64,000 bases of DNA, from the NCBI GenBank assembly GCA_034509425.1, contig JAVTVJ010000050.1, forward strand, positions 1,426,001 to 1,490,000, written 5' to 3'. Source of the DNA: Eopsaltria australis. Lineage: Eukaryota; Chordata; Aves; Passeriformes; Petroicidae. The notes beneath the pieces were generated by a model. It had not been told where the DNA came from. It saw only the letters and a list, made by a program, of their open reading frames with translations, and searched no databases. Both the position numbers and the translations under genes were made by a program. Below are positions 26,066-37,200 of the stretch, one piece after another. The stretch's first letter is position 1. The number at the start of each line of letters is the position of its first letter.

Positions 26066-27493
26066 ATGGGTATTAAGCTGTCCCGAATAGAGCAGGAGTT
26101 TTATGTCCAAGTTAAAGAGACCCTAAAGTTAAAAAATGGGAAAGCTAATAAGAGGGCTTGGAAACGTTTTGTTAAATGGATCTTTGCCTATGTCCCTCTT
26201 GCTTCTGCTTCTTCTGTTAAAACTCTGGGTTTTTGGGAGTTAGTAGAAAAACGTTTAGAGGCAGTGGAGAGAGGGGGTGATGTTTCTGTCCAAAAATTTT
26301 TCCCATTGTTGATTTTAATTTGTTATATTTTGCGTAATTGTCCTGACAGTTCGAAATCCCCGACTCACCCACCCCACGTTCCTAATTTCCCTTTTCCCAA
26401 TCCCTCTTCCCCGCTACAGGGGGGCGCGCCCCTCAGTTCTCCCCGCTATGAGACTGATTCCCTCATAGTGAACTCTACCCCAAACCCTTTCTCCGAGCCC
26501 ACAGCCAAACTTGCGCCGGCTGCGCTCTCCCATTGTTCCGAGTTTAAAGATGGCGGCGGCCTCGTGGCGCCGTGCCTACGCCCGTGCGCCCACTGCGCGG
26601 CCTCACGCCGAAAGCCCACGAATCCTCCCAACCCCTCCCATGGTTCCTTCCACTTCGCGTCGATTGGCCCCGCGTCGGGCTCCCCCCCCGCGGCCGATGA
26701 TGTCTTCGCGTCGGGTCCCTCCCCTCGCGCCGGAGGTCCCTGCCCCAGCCCGAGGGAGATCCCCGCCCCACCCCGCGCCTGGACTCATATCAACTGCAGT
26801 CCCGCCCCTAACCACCGCCCACTTCCAGATCCCCACGCTCCCTCGTTCACACCCCGAGACTGGGGGCCGAAAAGTGGAGAGGCTGAAGCCTGCGATGCAG
26901 CCAGTCAGCCAGACCCTGCAGTGACATCGGGTGTGCACAGCCCTCAGGGTAACAACCCACGATGGGAATCACAGTCACCTGCAGCCTTGCGAGAGCCTTG
27001 CAAGGTAGAAAGAGAGCTTGGGAGAAATTCTCCTCACTTTAAAGGTGTGCTGGTCCCATCTGACATAAAAACAATCATGACAGGCATTTTAGTTAAAGTT
27101 CAGTATTGGGTGTGGGAAAAGATATGGAAGCAGCAGCTTCAAAGCCTGCTGAACACTTCTAATCATCCTCCACCTAAGTCTTCCACAGGCTCCTGGACAC
27201 TACATGCTCCAAAAGCTGAATCCACTGTGTCCTGCTCTCCATCACCACCCATGCCACTGGAGACCCCATCAGAGCCGATCCCAGATGACCAGTCACTTGA
27301 ACCACGATGGCTGAAGTTAGTAGGCGTCACAACTCTCCACCCAACACATCCACCAGAGCAGATCCAGTCGCATCCACCAACAGACGCTGCTCCACAGAGA
27401 TCAGCGTGGAAGAGAAGGAAAAAGAAAACTCCAAACTTCGACAGTCATCAAGAAAAATCACTGAGACCCTTCTTCTTGAGATCTTCCCATTAG
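26066..27493 (+). CDS. Gag matrix-like fusion ORF of the ERV (475 aa)
   Basis: The frame opens with MGIKLS: Gly2 and Ser6 fit an N-myristoylation signal, and basic residues at 28-37 fit membrane binding by a retroviral matrix. Residues 1 to about 92 look like a betaretroviral p10/MA domain, with Trp32, Trp38 and Trp57 and a hydrophobic helix at 81-89. Residues about 95-300 are proline-rich, like the region between MA and CA in betaretroviral Gag, but residues about 152-248 come from an exceptionally CpG-dense segment. Residues about 333-358 hold an aromatic, possibly amphipathic stretch; KRRKKK at about 449-454 resembles a nuclear localisation signal. There is no capsid or nucleocapsid. The frame has no stop or visible frameshift. 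GC-rich DNA stays open by chance, so openness alone does not prove protein function. The matrix assignment is a family-level judgement by eye. Confidence 0.65.
   Translation: MGIKLSRIEQEFYVQVKETLKLKNGKANKRAWKRFVKWIFAYVPLASASSVKTLGFWELVEKRLEAVERGGDVSVQKFFPLLILICYILRNCPDSSKSPTHPPHVPNFPFPNPSSPLQGGAPLSSPRYETDSLIVNSTPNPFSEPTAKLAPAALSHCSEFKDGGGLVAPCLRPCAHCAASRRKPTNPPNPSHGSFHFASIGPASGSPPAADDVFASGPSPRAGGPCPSPREIPAPPRAWTHINCSPAPNHRPLPDPHAPSFTPRDWGPKSGEAEACDAASQPDPAVTSGVHSPQGNNPRWESQSPAALREPCKVERELGRNSPHFKGVLVPSDIKTIMTGILVKVQYWVWEKIWKQQLQSLLNTSNHPPPKSSTGSWTLHAPKAESTVSCSPSPPMPLETPSEPIPDDQSLEPRWLKLVGVTTLHPTHPPEQIQSHPPTDAAPQRSAWKRRKKKTPNFDSHQEKSLRPFFLRSSH
26521..26810 (+). promoter_or_regulatory. Internal CpG-island-like segment with YY1, CCAAT and GC-box motifs
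   Basis: I count about 31 CpG in 26521-26760, against about four in the preceding matrix-coding 275 bp. AAGATGGCGGC at 26547-26557 is an essentially perfect YY1 site in the sense orientation. ATTGG (inverted CCAAT) is at 26663-26667, and GC boxes CCCCGCCCC and CCCGCCCC are at 26761-26769 and 26801-26808. Together these resemble the first exon and promoter of a vertebrate housekeeping gene. It could be captured host DNA or the natural proline-rich gag spacer of this family. All reading frames through it are largely open because of composition. Confidence 0.45.
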
Positions 27494-27567
27494 ACTCTCC
27501 TGAAACCTACCCCATGTACCTCCCAGACCCCAATCATTCCCAGTCCTGTAGAGAGACAATGATTTAA
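27307..27567 (+). CDS. Small overlapping frame in the ERV 3' region (86 aa)
   Basis: The frame begins inside the last part of the 475-codon frame, in a different register. It is basic near its start (SRRH, NRRCS), then charged (a run of Glu and Lys), and ends at a TAA at 27565-27567. Betaretroviral env leaders can encode arginine-rich Rec/Rem-like export factors in this position, but I see no signal peptide and no specific match. The same register continues past the stop into the hydrophobic remnant at 27592-27657. It may be a decayed envelope fragment or a chance frame. Confidence 0.25.
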   Translation: MAEVSRRHNSPPNTSTRADPVASTNRRCSTEISVEEKEKENSKLRQSSRKITETLLLEIFPLDSPETYPMYLPDPNHSQSCRETMI

Positions 27568-27571
27568 CAAT

Positions 27572-27591
27572 GTTTGTTTGTTTATTTGCAG
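27572..27591 (+). promoter_or_regulatory. Splice-acceptor-like site in the ERV
   Basis: A T-rich tract (GTTTGTTTGTTTATTTGCAG) ends in CAG at 27589-27591, directly before a short hydrophobic frame. It has the form of a strong 3' splice site. A donor-like GT in the leader (25974) could pair with it, giving a small spliced transcript, but no splicing evidence is available from sequence alone. Confidence 0.4.
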
Positions 27592-27657
27592 ATTTTCAAG
27601 ACTTTGCTTTGGATTTTAGCTATTATCTTCATTGTACTAACAAATCAGTTTCTTTAA
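27592..27657 (+). pseudogene. Possible envelope transmembrane-tail remnant
   Basis: From 27592 the frame encodes 21 residues, mostly Ile, Leu, Phe, Val and Trp with one Lys near the start, and stops at 27655-27657, three bases before the polypurine tract. A hydrophobic segment ending just before the polypurine tract is where a betaretroviral Env transmembrane subunit would finish. The rest of Env is absent and a stop lies upstream in the same frame. The assignment rests on position and hydrophobicity only. Confidence 0.35.
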
Positions 27658-27659
27658 GT

Positions 27660-27676
27660 AAAAAGACAGGGGGAGA
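27660..27676 (+). other. Polypurine tract
   Basis: AAAAAGACAGGGGGAGA abuts the 3' LTR and is all purine except one C. This is the expected primer for plus-strand DNA synthesis. It appears intact, so with the primer binding site both cis-acting priming signals are kept. Confidence 0.88.
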
Positions 27677-28249
27677 TGTTGCGGTGCTTCGGAACCAGAG
27701 GACTTCCGGACAGGTTCCACGGACAGAGGGTTTCCTCCCAAAGCTCCCAGGGGCAGCAGTTGGACCACCAATCCACGGACCCCAAGCTCCTGCTATTGGT
27801 CCCTTGATTTGTCTGTTCTGTTTCCCCGCTCTGGGAAATTCCCTGTCACTCCATAGTTCATTCGTTGTTCTCTCTGTTCCCCTCCCCTCCCTAAACCCCA
27901 TTTGATCATCCACCCCAGCCCCTCCCCTGTATTATCCCCTGCCCTCATCCTATTGGGTGTTGTTCCTCCCTTAAATACCGATGTAATAAGCTGCTCTTGG
28001 CTCTTGGTCCATGTGCTCCCTTTGGAGGCAATAAACCTACCGAAATCACATACCAAGAGACCTTCTTCTCTGGTAGTTCTTTGCTGTTTCACCACGCTCC
28101 GGGGGCAACACCTCCCCGGACCGAACGCGGGCCAGCTGTGCCCGTTGTCGGCACTCCGAGGAAGCCTTCCAGATCGCGAACGACTTCCTAGGGTAGCGCT
28201 AGGACTCCGCTGCCGGTACCAAGGTGGGACCGAAGCTGGGAACGCAACA
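27677..28249 (+). repeat. 3' LTR of the ERV
   Basis: The same 573-bp length and TGTTGC...GCAACA ends as the 5' copy, with 19 substitutions and no gaps between them. AATAAA at 28030-28035 would supply the polyadenylation signal of the proviral RNA. U3 motifs are retained, so it could also start transcription outward into downstream host DNA. Confidence 0.95.
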
Positions 28250-28255
28250 GAGCAG
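28250..28255. repeat. Target-site duplication, 3' copy (GAGCAG)
   Basis: An exact repeat of 24989-24994. Host sequence continues with ACCATTTTCC. Confidence 0.93.
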
Positions 28256-31200
28256 ACCATTTTCCTGGGATGGGAAATGTGTGAGAAAACTTTATCTGGA
28301 ATGTTCTTTCCTGTGGGGTGTTTGCTGGCCTGAGGAATAGGGACACGCCCAATGACCCCAAGGGCAAAACGAGAATTCAAGGGTGGTTTTGGTGGGGGAC
28401 ACTGAGTGGGAATGGAATTGCCAGGCTGCAGAATGAGCGTGAACAAGGGGGTCATGTCACTAGAACAATACTTGCCCTAGTGTGTCACCTTTTATACATC
28501 AATGTTACGAGAAAGTGGCACAAGGAGATGATTTTTCTGGCTATTTAATATTGACCCTCTGCTGTTCTGACAGTGCTCCTTGGAAGTGTTTGGCCTGTTG
28601 TACACTGCACCAGGTTTGTGATGTTTAAATGAAATACCTGTTTGTGGTCAGAATATGGCACTTACCCATAATTGCTTCATAAATCCTAGCAATTAAAAAA
28701 GTCTCCAACAAGCAATTCTGAAAATGCATTAAGAATGTAGTCTCTGGTTTGTTTTGTGGGGTTTTTTTGTTCAGAAGAAACCTTTTCTTTGCCATTCACA
28801 TAGAGCTTTTAGAGTACACTTGAGTCATACTTTCATACAGTTCTCCAGAACCTGAGAGCTAGCAATACAAGGATTTTTAAATTGAAGTTGGGATTCTCAA
28901 ATAATCTTAAGAGCCTGAGAACTGGGGCTGCAGGAGAAATAAACATCACCAATCTAAATATCATGAGTCTGATAACACTGAACAGGGATAAACCAGAGAT
29001 TTATAGGTGAATGGAATAAAGGAGGAAAGCACAAGATGAAAATAAAGATGTAGCTTTCTAGTTGATTTAATTTTTCTGTTTAACATATTGATTAGGGAAA
29101 AAGTGGAAAGTTGCTGATGAGAATGTGAAGGGAGAATTGAGGCAAGTGTTTTATTTGGGGAGGTTTGTGCTTATCTGCTGCAAGTGAAAGAGCTTGTTAT
29201 CAGTGTGGCATGGTTATAATCAAAAGATAGCTCTGGCTGTGCCAGACTGTTTGGCTGCTTATTTGCTACTGTAGTTTGGCCACTTAAACTGCTTTTGCCA
29301 CTGTGTTGGATATTCTCTTGTATTTCTGAGAAAACAAGTTCCTTAAATAGCCCTTCCTTTGCAGTCTCTAATTGCAAAGTACAATAGAAATCAGATCAAA
29401 GCATATCGTGTTTACCATGTGCCTTCAGTGTTAACAAAGGAACAAAAATTCTACCCTGATCTAGTAAAAACACATATGCTGGTACTTTCTTTGGGCTTGT
29501 TTTGTCAGGGTTCTATAAACAAAGACAGAGTTCCTGAATGGGTTTATGCAGGCTGTTCTTTCAAACCTGTCAATGTTCCACTTGGATTTTGGTAACAGCT
29601 GGAGAAGCAGGAGCCCCCATTTCTCAAGTGTGGGGCAAACAGGTCTCCAGCAGGCTCCTGTGTTCTGTGTGGCCTCTACAGACAGGATTTTATCATCAGT
29701 CAGACCTAGTGAAATAAGCTCTGGATAAATGAGAAAGCTTTTAAAATATTAATGCAGCCATCATTGCACGAGGCTTGGGTTTTACAAACCCAGTTCTTGA
29801 TAATAGTTCTTTCCTGGGAAACCACCACATATCCAGGCCAGTTATCTTAGCTTAACATAATTGTTTTTATATGACTGAAATACTGCTCACATAGCACTTT
29901 GAACAATTGTACTGATCTTTGGATAGAAGCTCTCCAATTTTGTCCATCCATGGATTAACAGTAACGGTGAAAAATGGAAGGGGTTTTGTGAAAAATGAAG
30001 CTTCTGTATTCTTATCATGGCTTTTCTTTTTAAAAATTGTCAAAACCAAAATGTTTCATTCTATGCACTTTTAGATCAGCTGTTGGAAAGTAACTTGAAT
30101 CTTGATAGGGTGTCCTGAGGCAAAGACTCCTGTCAAAATTGAGGGCAGTAGATGAGAAGTCCCTGAGCCGCCTGGAGACAAGCCTTCCAAAACTCTGTTT
30201 GCAGGTTTGTTATTGGTTTGCTGTAATTGCCCAGACAAATCATCTGCTTGTCACTTCACCTGACTATAAAATTGGAACAGTAAGAGTCTTCAGATATTGC
30301 ATGTGTGAATTTTACTTCTTTAATATTTTTTAAGTGCTCTAAAAGCCCTTAGCATTTTTTATTGAAAGTATTTTGGAAGCTGAATTATTTTATTTGTGGT
30401 AATTATATAAGTTTATAGGAGTGATGTGCTTTATGAGACAAGCACTGAGGCATAATATGATTTAACTTTTGCTTTACACAGCTTTTGCTATTAACCTGAT
30501 TATTTTCCATAACTGAACAAAGTAGTTCACTGTACATTAAAATAAGACTAAACTTGCTTGGTAGGGGAATAAAAAGGGAATGGTACTTCAGGCAGTGGCC
30601 CTGGGGTTATGCTAATTTCACTGGTTTATTTTATGCCATTTTGCTGGTAAAGTGTTTTGAAGAAGAAAATTTTTACTCTTTTGTCCAGGGAACTTAATTT
30701 TTCCTTTGTTTTTACAGCTTTAGAGTGATTTCTAAGAAAAGAAGATTACACCAGATAAAGTGTTTCACAGTTAGGAGCCAGCAAATGTAGTGATAATATG
30801 GTTGGGCTGTGTAGACTTGCATCTGATAAATACAAATAACCCCCCTTTCAAATTAACATGAGCCAAAAGTCAACTCAGTGATCTGATGAGGTACTGACAA
30901 ATTCACATCCTAACCTAAATGACATTTGTCACACTGAAGTAGAAACAATTATTAATAATTTTCATTTCATTAGGAGCACTACAATGAAATGTCAACAACT
31001 TCGAAAGTGTAGCAGAAGTGTACAAATTAATTTTGATTTTCTGAAGTGTAATTATTTTTGTAAGTAGCACACTGTGTAATCACTTTTGGCGCTATTACTT
31101 GTGCAATCAATAACACTTAAATGTACTTGGCTGTTTTCAAACATGGTTTCCTAAGGTCACCCTTTACTGGTGTGGGTGTTTCGATGGAAGGATGTAAGGA

Positions 31201-34200
31201 GACGTGTTTTAACTGGTCAAAGATGGAGTGAAATTTTAAAAAAATGTAATTATTCATGTATATTTATATTTTTATGCTGATTGCCGTAAAGGGATGCTCG
31301 ATGTCTGTGCAGTTTGGATGTGATAAAAGCCTGTCCTGACTTTTCTGGCGAGTCTATTTTTGTGCTCTGGGTGGCAGCATCAGCTCTTGCTCCTGTGCCT
31401 TCCCCACCGGGGGCTCATCCTGCTTGGCAAATGCAACCTGACTGCAGAGTTAATTATATTCCCCTGAGCCAGGCAGTCAGGCCAGATTTGGCCTCACAGT
31501 GGCCAGATGAATGGTTGGTGATCATCTAGAGAAGCACATCATTCCCACAAGCTCAGTCAGGCCTCAAGTGCCAGCATTTGTAATAATTCACAGTCCTGTA
31601 ATGCTTGAGCACAAAAACACCCCAAGAACACAGATCTTGAAGGAAAGTTGCTTTCCTACCTCGTGGCTTAAGGTTTGTGTGATTTCAGCTGCCATTCTGA
31701 TAGGTTTCCTCCAGGTTTGGACCAGGAGCATTTTGCTCATGTGTTTTTTCGTTATTTATCAGTTTTCTGGAGATCTCCAGGATCCTCTGGGAACCTTTGC
31801 CATCCCCTTTACAGCATGGTAGGAGCAGAGATGGTTGGTTGCCAGTTCAGGTTGGTTTCTGGAATTAACAGCAATCCCTTACAGGACCCAGTTCATAATG
31901 TAGCTTGAATGGCTCCTGGAGTCTCTTCCTGTAACTCAGCTTTCAACCCTACTTTAACTTCATTTGTAGAATTGTAGCAATGGCTTATCCATACTGGAAG
32001 ATAAAAGCAAAGCTGGTGTAACCAGAGCTAGGAATGGAAGAATGGACTTAAACCATTAAAATTACAGATCCCCCCCCCCATTAAAAATGAAAACCCAATA
32101 AAAATAGATTGAAATTTCCTGTTGGATTAGTAAATTATCCATTAGCATTAAGAAGTAAAAACAGGAAAATTGACTTTATGCCATGAGGAAAAGAAAGGCA
32201 GAAATTGTACAAAAAAAGAAGTATCACAGTCTTTACATCCACTGCTAATTGTCATTAAAAATAGTGGTTTAGCCATTTATAGCAACATGACAGTTTAAGA
32301 ATACAACAGATAAGGCATTCCAGGCACTAACATATTTAGAGGCTGAATATTCTAAAATCCAGAATTATATTAACATTAAAAATATGCACGATTTTAAGGT
32401 TTCTAGCTTTCTTTCAGTAGTTATTATCTGCATTTCTAATCTATATGGAAGAAAAACTCCAGTAAATCATGGGCACTTTTGTTCTCCTATTTAGAAGTGC
32501 ATGTATTACACAAGGAAATGTACACAAGCTAGAGATGGAGGAACTGTGTATGTGTGAATGTACCTACTCAGGAATTGCACCTGAAAATTTGTGTTTGAAT
32601 AATTCACTTTGTCTAAACTTGTGTACTATAAATCTCGGTCTTGGATTTCAGTATTCCAAAATTTTGTTTGATTTTTGGGACAACTAAAACATTAAACTCT
32701 TTGCCAGTACTCCAGAGCCCACAGTTCCTAGGCAGTTGTACTGGAACTGTGTTACTGGGCTGGCTGCCAGGAAGGCAGGTAGGGTTTGTTCTGCTTGAAA
32801 CTCAGCTGCTCTGCAAAAATGTCTGAATTTTGGTGACACAGCAAATGATGTTGCAAAGTATTTTGCTGGAATTCTCAGGGTAAGTGCAAAGTCCATATAT
32901 GAGTTCGTTTGCACCTGAATTTAGCATCACTGATGCAGATACTAATGGATGAGTGTGTTTTAAGCTCTCAATGACAGTATATTATTTGATTGTTATTTCA
33001 GCTGTGAATATGTGTGTGTTGTTCTACTGTTACTGAAGCAATCCTCATTATTCATCAGTGACTTCAGTGTAAAAGAGAAAAAAAGGGGAAAATCCCTACC
33101 AGGCTTACTAAGCTGTGCTCCATAATCTCAGTTTCTCATCCATCTCACTGGATCACAGCAGAACATCTCCACACCTGTTCTCCTTGGGAAGAAAAGCTCC
33201 ATCACAGATTCAACTGCTCTGAAATATTCATATACCTAGAAAGTCTTTGGTTTATGGTTTATCTTGCAGAAGAAGTAAACCCAGTATTTGCTTCCAGTAG
33301 GCAATTTTTACTGAATAAAACCAAAATCAAACTCCAAATCTAGACAACTTGCTATTTTGAAATTTCCTTGTGTGAATATATTACAAATCCTGCAGCAGAT
33401 AACAATTTTGTGTTCTTTCCGTGAGCCACCAATACTGTTCTAATGAATTACATCTCAATATTCATATCTAATAAGGTTTGGTTACTTATTAAGAATATAT
33501 GGGATTTTGGGGGATTAGCTAGATGGAATTTGGGAGTTACTCTGTAATTTGGATTGGATTTTTAATTTTGTCTAGATTCAGATTTTTATTACTTGAGTTG
33601 AAGCACTTGAGATTAATGAAACAGTCTATGATAGATAACATGTTTATTCTTTGAAGAAAAAGCAAGTTAATTGTGCCTGTCTTACATGGACTGCATCTGT
33701 TTGCTTACTTCACTTGCCAGCAGGTGAAACCTGTGCTAACCAAGGAATGTTTCATGCATTGAAATTTGGCTCAGGATAGGAGATCTCAATGAGCAAACCC
33801 AGGAACAGTTAAGACAGCTCTGCCTACAGCCCACCAGATCACCCCCAAAAAGATCTCTGAGCCATAGTCAGTAGATGAAACAGAAATATTGTTGTTTGGG
33901 CTGCATTCTAAATCCTATGAAATGATTATGGGATATTTTTGCCACGGAGTGTTGGGTTTAAAAGGCAGCATCACTAAGTCAAAACTGGAAAAGAAGAAAA
34001 GAAAAATGAGGTAGACCTTGCCAGCTGCAATTACATCTTCTAGTCACTGAAATGTAATATAATTCAATGTCTGTATTAGCATTCAGCATTGTTAATTCAT
34101 GGGCAAGTAATTTAGTTGAATTCTCAATGAGAAATTGAATTTGAGGTGACTCAGCAGGAAAATCAGTGTGTTCTGTAATTGAATGGAAAATAGTTGAGTT

Positions 34201-37200
34201 ATCGCTGGCAGCGAGTTGATGTAACAAGGCTTTGTATTACATGTGCCATGAATAGACTGAATGGCTCGACAAGGATTACATTTATTTCACATAATGAAGC
34301 ACAATAAAATGTGGAGTAATTAAGTACCAGAGAAAACTACATGACCCAAATCCAATGTGAAATGTCCCAGTTTAGGGAGAAGTTAGGAAATATCCATATT
34401 AGGAATGTTTATGGTAGAGTGTTTCAGTCTTGATACAGTTGATTCCTGTTTCAGTCCTGATACAGCTTTGTTGTAGGACATGATTTGACAGTGTTTCTAG
34501 GTTCTTATCAATTTATTTTTTACATGTCTCTGGTTGTTTGATTGCAACGTTCACAATAACATCCAGAAAGAATTTGAGTGGAGGAAGCAGGGTGATAAAT
34601 GTCCTCTGAAACAGAACTCTCCTGAAAAATGAGGTGGTAGAGGTGCTGCTCTGCTTCAGGGAGCTGCATCACAGCACCTCTTGTCCTTCCTTCTGCAGGA
34701 TGTGATGCCATAATTTACAATAGGCTGTTCATTTCTGACTCAAGCTTTCTGCTGAGGAAAAGGTGAGGTTAATTTTGGTCTCATCCAAGTACAGGACAAG
34801 CAAACCATCCTTCCAAAGGAACAGGCTCTAGGGGCATTTACTCAGCTTTTATAGTCAGTCTCAAAGCTTGAACATGAAGACTTTTGAAAAGGATTTAATT
34901 CAAGACTTGTTCATATCAGTTCATCTTGGAAAAGTTTTTTTTACCCCAAATGCAACTTTTGCAATCTGACTTGTCAGGTGACTCACTAAACATAATGATT
35001 GAACTTGTGCTGTATTCCCATAGGTTGTTTTCCTCTAATATTCACATCTTTAGCCAAACATCCATTATCTGCATTGGTGTTTGGAATGCCAGCCTCTCCT
35101 CTGTGAAATGGGCAATTGTGGAAAATATCCTTAACTCCAAATCACACAGATCAGGTGTGACAGCTCCTCACAGCTCTGCAAAGGTTTGCTAAGGAACAGA
35201 TGAGTATCAATAGCATTACAAGAACTCCTTTGAATGTACAGGTGTCTGCATTTTTAGTTTGTCAAATGCTTAAAAAGGCTGCTAAAACCTGATTTAAACA
35301 TAAAAGCAGATGCATTCTTTTGAACAGGGATTAGAAAGCAAATAATTAATCATACATACCTGAGGATTTATGTAAGCAGCTGCTTAAATAAGAATCATAA
35401 ACCTACAAATGCAGTCTCTCCACCTACTTTGCATTCTCTTGAATTAAAAAAAAAATTGTGGATTTGTTTGGTAGATAGCACTTGACATCAAAAGAAAAAT
35501 GCTAACATATTCTCCTGGTACCATATAGAAATAAAAATATTCTTAACAAACATCCTGTGCTGTTTTTAACTAGGTGGTAAATGCTTTACAAATGCTGGAG
35601 CTTGTAAGCTGTAGTGCTGATTAGGTAAATTAGGATTGGGGTAACTGGAGGCTGTGTAGGCCTTCTACACCATGGAAGTTTGTTTTCCATCCAGTAAAAA
35701 GATCGAAATTTGCATGACGGTCATGAAAAAAAGATTGGATGGTCTGAACAGGCTTCTAAGTATTATGGGAAGTGTATAAAACTGACTGGTTTTGACTTTA
35801 AGTCAGGTGAAACCAAGTTGATTTCACAGTTATGTTTTCGAATCCGCACATCAGACCAAAATCAAAAGGTCTGGATCTGAGGGAAGTGAAAGAGAAAAAC
35901 AATTTTTTGCATGAACAGCTACAGGATGAGATCACCAGGAGTCACACAGCTTTAGTGTTTGGTGCCAGTCTCCACCACACACGGTAAGCAAGGTCTGTAC
36001 TCTGTTCTGCTGAGTGACTTGCTGGAAGTTCATCATTTGCAGTGAATTCCGTGGGATAACAGAGTTTTTATGAATAAGGATATGTAATTCTGGCAACACT
36101 TCTGGGATTTGAGGGACCAATGCTTTACATATCAGTTTATTGAATTTGGACTGAGGTCCCAGAGCTGTAATAAGAAGTTTAAGCTTATGGCAATAAAGCT
36201 ACCTGCAGTAATATATTTAGGCACGAGGGCCCAAACTCCTGCAAAAGAAAAAGTCACTCACTTCTATTCAAAATTCAGCTCTCATTGGATTTTTGTCCCT
36301 GTTACTTCTCTTGTCATACTCCATGAAGATTTTACTATCCTTGCACTCCACTTCTCTGCCAGTTAAACATTCAAGATGTAGAATTAAACTTTGTTGTAAA
36401 AATGGAGGAATAAAGAGAAGCAGGAGAGAGATGGGGAGCCTTGCCAGCTACTCCGAGGGTTCCTACACGTGCGTGGTCTCTAGTGCTCTCTCTCAATTCT
36501 GCTGGGGATTGGAAATAACTCTTTCCCTTTTCTGAGCAACATTTTAATCTTGTTGCTGCCTTGTCACCGCGTTCATGTATCGCAGCCTTGCTTTTATTGC
36601 ACTGAGCTTGTTTTCATGGGTTCCTTTTCCAACATATCTACTGATGAAATTGAACACTTGGGGGTTTGAATTTGACAGCTGGAAGAGGAGAGAGGGTGTC
36701 TCTGATCCCGCTTCCACAGAATTCCCACAGTGCCCCCTACACTGAAAGGCTTTAAATGTATCTCTCCTTTGAACATCTGATGCTGCTAACAGGAATGCTT
36801 TTGTAGTGTCTACAACTCACTTTATCTTGTTCCAGGAACTGACAGTGTCCCTAGAATACTTTTAAAAGGAGAACTTCTCGGGTAAATTCTTCCTCTGGTA
36901 TATTTTTTCCTTTTTTCCATACTGCATCTAATGAATATATTCCTTGAAGAGCAGATTTCAACAACTGTTACCTTATAAACTTTTAACCCCGTCCCTTGAT
37001 GTAGTGGCCTCTTTCAGGCACACAGGACCGTGGAGGACAGACACTCTGCACTAACTAAAGATAAAAACTCTACAGTAGAGTGTGACAGGTCTCTTTTTAA
37101 GGTACAGCTCTGAATCTCTGCTTAAAAAAATCAATGGGGTTCAAGTACCACAGGTTCCATGTCCTGTGGATCCACATGGATTTTTAGTTGACTTGTAATC

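Larger units (their letters stand above)
24995..28249 (+). mobile_element. Non-autonomous betaretrovirus-like endogenous provirus
   Basis: This is a 3,255-bp provirus with two 573-bp LTRs flanked by a 6-bp duplication. The order is 5' LTR, tRNA-Lys3-type primer binding site, GC-rich leader, one 475-codon frame with a matrix-like N-terminus, a short 3' remnant, polypurine tract and 3' LTR. The internal region is only about 2.1 kb. No capsid major homology region, Cys-His zinc knuckle, protease DTG/DSG, polymerase YxDD, integrase or surface envelope motif is visible in any frame, so it could move only with proteins supplied in trans. The Lys3 primer site, 6-bp duplication and MA-like start favour the class II/ERVK (betaretrovirus-like) group. 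LTR divergence is about 3.3%, a moderately young insertion. I cannot assign a Repbase family name. Confidence 0.93.

Noticed and set aside
25111..26110. Several minus-strand frames in the 5' LTR and leader
   Set aside because: They are compositional shadows of the CpG-rich proviral sequence, on the opposite strand to all proviral signals.
26511..26924. 137-codon Arg/Pro-rich frame inside the ERV as an independent gene
   Set aside because: It lies wholly in the stop-poor CpG segment in a second register. It is kept only as a clue that a host first exon may have been captured, not as a CDS.
27793..28455. 220-codon minus-strand frame through the 3' LTR
   Set aside because: It is antisense to the LTR and also appears in part in the 5' LTR antisense strand. 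The GC-rich LTR lacks stops by composition and there is no domain or start context.
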